Below are positions 6,492-9,566 of a stretch of DNA of 9,566 nt, piece after piece (the stretch's first letter is position 1; every line of letters starts with the position of its first letter). Origin of the DNA: Syntrophaceae bacterium UBA1062. GTDB taxonomy: Bacteria > Desulfobacterota > Desulfomonilia > UBA1062. Under the pieces are notes generated by a model, which saw only the letters and a program-made list of their open reading frames with translations, did no database searches and had not been told where the DNA came from. The stretch spans positions 1-9,566 of the forward strand of contig DCDF01000169.1 in assembly GCA_002316295.1 (NCBI GenBank), in the 5' to 3' direction. The position numbers were made by a program, and so were the translations under genes.

Positions 6492-7175
6492 TCAGGAAAG
6501 TGATCCACTGTCGGGATAGACCGGCCATTCCGCCGGGTAATCCGCTTCGACGATCACACGGTCTCTCCGAACCGGGTGCGCAAACTCCATACGTCTGTGG
6601 TGGAGCGCGACTCCGCCCTCAACATAAGCCGCGCCGCTCCCGTAGAGGCTGTCCCCGACGACGGGGCATCCGGCTGCAGAGAGCTGGGCCCTGATCTGAT
6701 GATATCTGCCGGTTTCCAGCGTGACCTCGACCAGGACAAGCCTTCCCCGTCGCCCAAGGCTCCGGTAGCGCAGGAGCGCCTTCTTCGCGCCGGGATCGTT
6801 CGCTCCGGACGTCACTGAGCGCAGGCGCGAATGCCTCAGGAAATGCTCGAGCACACCCTGTTCTGCAGGGAGATCTCCGGTGATCACGGCATGGTAGATT
6901 CTCGTCACCTCGTTTCTGCGCATCTGCTCGTTCATCCTGCTCAGGGATTTGCCGGTGAGCGAGAAGAGGGCGATGCCGCTCGTCACCCTGTCGAGCCTGT
7001 GGACCGCATGGAGAAAGACGTTTCCAGGCTTGCCCCGAGACTCCTTGATCATGGCCTTTGCCCGGTCTTCGAGACTGTCTCCGGAGAACCGGCTCGGCTG
7101 TGTGAGAAGTCCGCAGGGCTTGTTGAGGGCAAGGATATGGTTGTCTTCGTAGAGGACCTCGATCCGATGCCTCAT
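6492..7175 (-). CDS. RluA-family RNA pseudouridine synthase
   Basis: Isomerises uridine to pseudouridine in rRNA or tRNA. The product from ATG 7175 has 227 residues and carries the full RluA core: ALNKPCGLLTQPS (16-28), the catalytic HRLDRVTSG (59-67, Asp62), RIYHAVITG (92-100), LETGRYHQIRAQL (153-165) and GDSLYG (174-179). There is no N-terminal S4 domain, so it resembles the short RluA/RluE-like or TruC-like forms; the modified position cannot be assigned. An upstream GTG (7208) would lengthen it by 11 residues and overlap the preceding gene, but ATG 7175 has TAGGTG at usable distance and starts 11 nt past the methyltransferase stop. The close spacing implies one transcript with that gene. 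Confidence 0.9.
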   Translation of the reverse strand: MRHRIEVLYEDNHILALNKPCGLLTQPSRFSGDSLEDRAKAMIKESRGKPGNVFLHAVHRLDRVTSGIALFSLTGKSLSRMNEQMRRNEVTRIYHAVITGDLPAEQGVLEHFLRHSRLRSVTSGANDPGAKKALLRYRSLGRRGRLVLVEVTLETGRYHQIRAQLSAAGCPVVGDSLYGSGAAYVEGGVALHHRRMEFAHPVRRDRVIVEADYPAEWPVYPDSGSLS

Positions 7176-7186
7176 ATGAACAGCAC

Positions 7187-8143
7187 CTACCGGCCTTCCT
7201 CGGAGCACGGCCCGGGAAACCAGCGGGAATAGGTGCCGCTGGGCACGGGAAGTACGCCTGCCGGGCCGGTCAGAAGCATCTCTCCGTGCTCGATGCAGGA
7301 GTCCGAATAGGAGCCGGTGACAAGACGAAGGAAGTTGGCCAGCGCGATCGGCGTACAGTACGGAGTATGAGACGACAGGAGGAGAAAGGCGGGCTCGTCA
7401 GAGATCAGCGTCCAGCACTTCTCGAGAGTGGATGCGAGCTCCCGATCGATCTTGTAGATCTCCTTGCGCCTCCCGTGGCCGAAGGTGGGAGGGTCGAGGA
7501 TCACGGCGTCGTAGCGCTTGCCTCTTCGGATCTCGCGGTCCAGAAAGCGGTTCACGTCTTCAACGATCCACTGGATCGGGGCCTCGCCCAGTGCGTTGAG
7601 CTCTGCATTGTCGCGGGCCCATTTCACCATGCCTTTCGACGCGTCGACGTGGCATACCCGCGCGCCCGCACGGGCGGCGGCCATGGTCGCGCCGCCCGAA
7701 TAGGCGAAGAGGTTGAGTACCGTGACCTGTCCGGAGCGTCTGTCACGGGCCTTTTCCACCATGCGGGTGATCCAGTTCCAAAGATCTTTCTGCTCCGGGA
7801 AGATGCCCAGATGCCCGAAGTCCGTCGGCGAGAGCTTGAATCGCAACCCGGAGACCGTTACGACCCACTCCTGCGGAAGAGGTCTGTGCAAACGCCACCG
7901 GTTGCCATGCGTCCTGTCAAAGGAGGCGTCCGCCTGCGCCCACAGGGAGTCGTCGCCTTGCGGCCGCCAGATGGCTTGTGCGCAGGGACGGATGAGCCGG
8001 TATCTGCCGAAGCGCTCGAATTTCCTGCCGTCGCCGCTGTCGACGAGCTCATAATCATCACCCAGGCCGGACGTCCTCTGCGGTGCCTCGTTGCGGTATG
8101 AGCCCTTTCCGGGGTCATCCCCGGGGGCCTTGTGTTTTTTCAT
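7187..8143 (-). CDS. Class I SAM-dependent methyltransferase, RlmI/RlmK-like (putative rRNA methylase)
   Basis: Probably methylates a base in large-subunit rRNA using S-adenosylmethionine. The 318-residue product has an N-terminal part of about 130 residues ending in LSPTDFGHLGIFPEQKD, comparable with the region before the catalytic core in RlmI/RlmK relatives, then a Rossmann methyltransferase domain: motif I NLFAYSGG (144-151), acidic residue VDAS (Asp167), VEDVNRF (194-200) and motif IV LDPPTFG (216-222). The DPP motif fits base methylation. A PUA domain as in RlmI is not apparent. The ATG at 8143 has AGGAAAG at good spacing. It is followed after 11 nt by a pseudouridine synthase, so the two likely form an RNA-modification operon. 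Substrate specificity is not resolved; it could also be a Methyltrans_SAM family member of unknown target. Confidence 0.82.
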   Translation of the reverse strand: MKKHKAPGDDPGKGSYRNEAPQRTSGLGDDYELVDSGDGRKFERFGRYRLIRPCAQAIWRPQGDDSLWAQADASFDRTHGNRWRLHRPLPQEWVVTVSGLRFKLSPTDFGHLGIFPEQKDLWNWITRMVEKARDRRSGQVTVLNLFAYSGGATMAAARAGARVCHVDASKGMVKWARDNAELNALGEAPIQWIVEDVNRFLDREIRRGKRYDAVILDPPTFGHGRRKEIYKIDRELASTLEKCWTLISDEPAFLLLSSHTPYCTPIALANFLRLVTGSYSDSCIEHGEMLLTGPAGVLPVPSGTYSRWFPGPCSEEGR

Positions 8144-8155
8144 GATCTTTCCTGT

Positions 8156-8190
8156 CCTCGATCGAGGCCGGCGCAGTCATGTACCGGCCT
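8156..8190. other. Overlapping palindrome and hairpin in the methyltransferase leader
   Basis: CCTCGATCGAGG (8156-8167) is a perfect 12-bp palindrome. It overlaps a 7-bp inverted repeat, AGGCCGG (8165-8171) and CCGGCCT (8184-8190), with a 12-nt loop. Both lie just upstream of the ribosome-binding site and ATG at 8143 on the minus strand. They may be a protein site or leader RNA structure; no known element is recognised. Confidence 0.45.
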
Positions 8191-8350
8191 ATGCTGTCAT
8201 CATACATTACCTCAAACATGACCCCCCTTCAACATGTCAAAGAATATGAAAATTCATTCGGTGTGTTCATGTACTTTTCAGATGCCCTCATATATGAATT
8301 CGTGATATAATAATTTCTCATCCATGATTCCGGTTATCAACTTCATTTTA

Positions 8351-8379
8351 TTGACTTCACTGGATCAACCTGATAAACT
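8351..8379 (+). promoter_or_regulatory. Predicted sigma70-type promoter with extended -10 for the FadN-like gene
   Basis: TTGACT (8351-8356), a 17-bp spacer and TAAACT (8374-8379) form a well-spaced promoter, with TG at 8371-8372 one base before the -10 giving an extended -10. The start would fall near 8386, about 54 nt before the gene. A second TGATATAAT at 8303-8311 could be an additional, weaker start. Confidence 0.65.
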
Positions 8380-8392
8380 GAATGATGATTCA
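8379..8392. promoter_or_regulatory. Operator-like dyad at the FadN-like gene start site
   Basis: TGAATGATGATTCA is a near-perfect dyad (TGAAT-N4-ATTCA, 12 of 14 positions symmetric) that overlaps the end of the -10 and the expected +1. The half-site TGAATGA resembles those bound by TetR-type FadR repressors of fatty-acid degradation in Bacillus, but the spacing differs, so the identity of any binding protein is open. Confidence 0.35.
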
Positions 8393-8439
8393 TACTGTAC
8401 GAAGTTACCTTAAATAACCCATATACGGAGGAGGTAGTA

Positions 8440-9566
8440 ATGGTCAGGAAAATCAAAAAGGCCGCGGTTATCGGGTCTGGTATCATGGGGGGAGGCATAG
8501 CCGCTCTCCTGGCTGGCGCGGGTGTCGACGTATTGCTGCTTGACATCGTGCCCTTCGACCTGAAAGACGAGGAAAAGAAGGATCCCAAAGCCAGAAACCG
8601 GATCGTCACAGCCGGACTGGAAGCGGCAATGAAGGCGAAGCCGCCGCTGTTCTTCTCAAAGGCCGACGCCGCCCGCATCACCACGGGCAACCTCGAAGAC
8701 GATTTCAACAAGCTCGCTGATTGCGACTGGATCGTCGAGGTCGTGGTCGAGAACCCGAAGATCAAGCAGGATCTCTTCGCGCGCATAGACGGCGTCCGCA
8801 AGCCGGACACGATCGTTTCTTCCAACACCTCGGGCATTCCTCTGAAGGTCATGTCTGAGAAGTGCAGCAAGGAGTTCAAGGAATACTTCCTCGGCACTCA
8901 CTTCTTCAACCCGGTGCGCTACATGCACCTGCTGGAGATCATCCCCGGCGAGCTCACGAAAAAAGAGGTCCTGGACTTCATCGCCGAGTTCGGAGAGAAG
9001 ATGCTGGGCAAAGGTATCGTGTGGGCGAAGGACACCCCGAACTTCATAGGCAACCGGATCGGCATACACGGCATCGGAAAGACCATGCAGGTCATGCTCG
9101 AGGAAGGCCTCTCCATCCCCGAGGTCGACGAGCTCTTCGGACCGCCGATGGGCCGTCCCAAGACCGCTATCTTCAAGACATCAGACCTGGTCGGCCTGGA
9201 CACCATGACCCATGTGTCGCAGAACACCTACGACATGTGCCCGAACGACGAAGAGCGCGATGTCTTCAAGGTCCCCGAATTCGTGAAGACCATGGTCGAG
9301 AAGAAGCTGCTCGGCAACAAGACCAAGGCCGGCTTCTACAAGACCGAGATCACGCCTGAGTGGAAAAAGGTCCGCAAGGTCATCGACCCCAAGACCGGTG
9401 AATACGTCGAGTACGGCAAGGCCGACTTCGCGAGCCTCGCCGCAGCCAAGAAGGCCGCAACGCTTCCCGAGAAGATGAAGGCCCTGCTCTACGGCGACGA
9501 CAAGGCCGCCAAGTTCGCCTGGAAGGTCGCTGCAGGCGGGTTCATCTATGCCGCCAACCGGATCCC
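8440..9566 (+). CDS. FadN-like 3-hydroxyacyl-CoA dehydrogenase, C-terminus cut by window edge
   Basis: NAD-dependent oxidation of 3-hydroxyacyl-CoA, the third step of beta-oxidation. The frame starts at ATG 8440 after a strong GGAGGAGG site and is open for 375 codons to the window end. The N-terminus AAVIGSGIMGGGIA (8-21) is the NAD-binding Rossmann loop, with LLLDIVP at the end of its second strand. IVEVVVEN, IVSSNTSGI and GTHFFNPVRYMHLLEI (starting near residue 152, with His154) are core 3-hydroxyacyl-CoA dehydrogenase motifs, followed by KDTPNFIGNRIG and the C-terminal helical domain with GRPKTAIFKTSDLVGLDT (GRPKTAIF then KTSDLVGLDT). The chain extends beyond a simple 280-residue enzyme, and its order resembles Bacillus FadN, where an enoyl-CoA hydratase domain follows; that part would lie outside the window. 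Its own promoter and dyad suggest it is the first gene of a fatty-acid-degradation operon. Confidence 0.9.
   Translation, partial: MVRKIKKAAVIGSGIMGGGIAALLAGAGVDVLLLDIVPFDLKDEEKKDPKARNRIVTAGLEAAMKAKPPLFFSKADAARITTGNLEDDFNKLADCDWIVEVVVENPKIKQDLFARIDGVRKPDTIVSSNTSGIPLKVMSEKCSKEFKEYFLGTHFFNPVRYMHLLEIIPGELTKKEVLDFIAEFGEKMLGKGIVWAKDTPNFIGNRIGIHGIGKTMQVMLEEGLSIPEVDELFGPPMGRPKTAIFKTSDLVGLDTMTHVSQNTYDMCPNDEERDVFKVPEFVKTMVEKKLLGNKTKAGFYKTEITPEWKKVRKVIDPKTGEYVEYGKADFASLAAAKKAATLPEKMKALLYGDDKAAKFAWKVAAGGFIYAANRI

Larger units (their letters stand above)
8144..8439. other. Divergent AT-rich intergenic region
   Basis: This 296-bp stretch separates the minus-strand methyltransferase from the plus-strand dehydrogenase and is clearly more AT-rich than the flanking genes. 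Besides the separately listed elements, it contains a minus-strand TTGACA (8240-8235) without a well-spaced -10 and a minus-strand TATGAT (8204-8199) without a matching -35, so the methyltransferase promoter is unresolved. A plus-strand TGATATAAT (8303-8311) has the form of an extended -10 but a poor -35. Confidence 0.5.

Noticed and set aside
8343..9227. Minus-strand open frames opposite the FadN-like gene
   Set aside because: The plus-strand frame encodes a well-recognised dehydrogenase; the opposite frames show no motifs.

Overview
The window reads as a stretch of a moderately high-GC, Gram-negative chromosome. It carries no mobile element, CRISPR array, tRNA or rRNA that I could see. A Pal-type outer-membrane lipoprotein argues for a diderm cell. 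A FadN-like 3-hydroxyacyl-CoA dehydrogenase, an acetate-type SatP carrier, an HD-GYP protein and a riboswitch-controlled thiamine importer together suggest a deltaproteobacterial (Desulfobacterota-like), fatty-acid-oxidising or syntrophic bacterium. That placement is inference, not a database result.

Left part (1-2629, minus strand): a thiamine import operon. A TTGACA-type promoter leads into a TPP riboswitch, then an intrinsic terminator, then thiB (lipoprotein-type thiamine-binding protein), then thiP (two-domain permease). thiP overlaps thiB by GTGA and runs off the left edge; the ATPase gene thiQ would be expected just beyond it. The sequence allows a switch: the 5' strand of aptamer helix P1 can pair either inside the aptamer or with the terminator arm.

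Middle (2697-5075): a divergently transcribed satP-like acetate/succinate carrier with its own promoter, closed by a hairpin and a bidirectional terminator. Facing it is a minus-strand envelope cluster: a Pal/OmpA-C lipoprotein, then a secreted single-FAS1-domain protein, then a small, very acidic, Ala-rich lipoprotein with a 15-residue tandem repeat.

Right part (5076-9566): an HD-GYP protein (minus), then a minus-strand pair of a class I SAM methyltransferase (RlmI/RlmK-like) and an RluA-family pseudouridine synthase spaced 11 bp apart, probably two RNA-modification enzymes in one operon. After a 296-bp AT-rich intergenic region with a good sigma70-like promoter and a dyad at its start site, a plus-strand FadN-like 3-hydroxyacyl-CoA dehydrogenase begins and runs off the right edge.

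No clearly undescribed system is visible. The points most worth a second look are the switch geometry of the TPP riboswitch, the pal-FAS1-acidic lipoprotein cluster with its recent in-frame 45-bp duplication, and the operator-like dyad at the beta-oxidation gene promoter.
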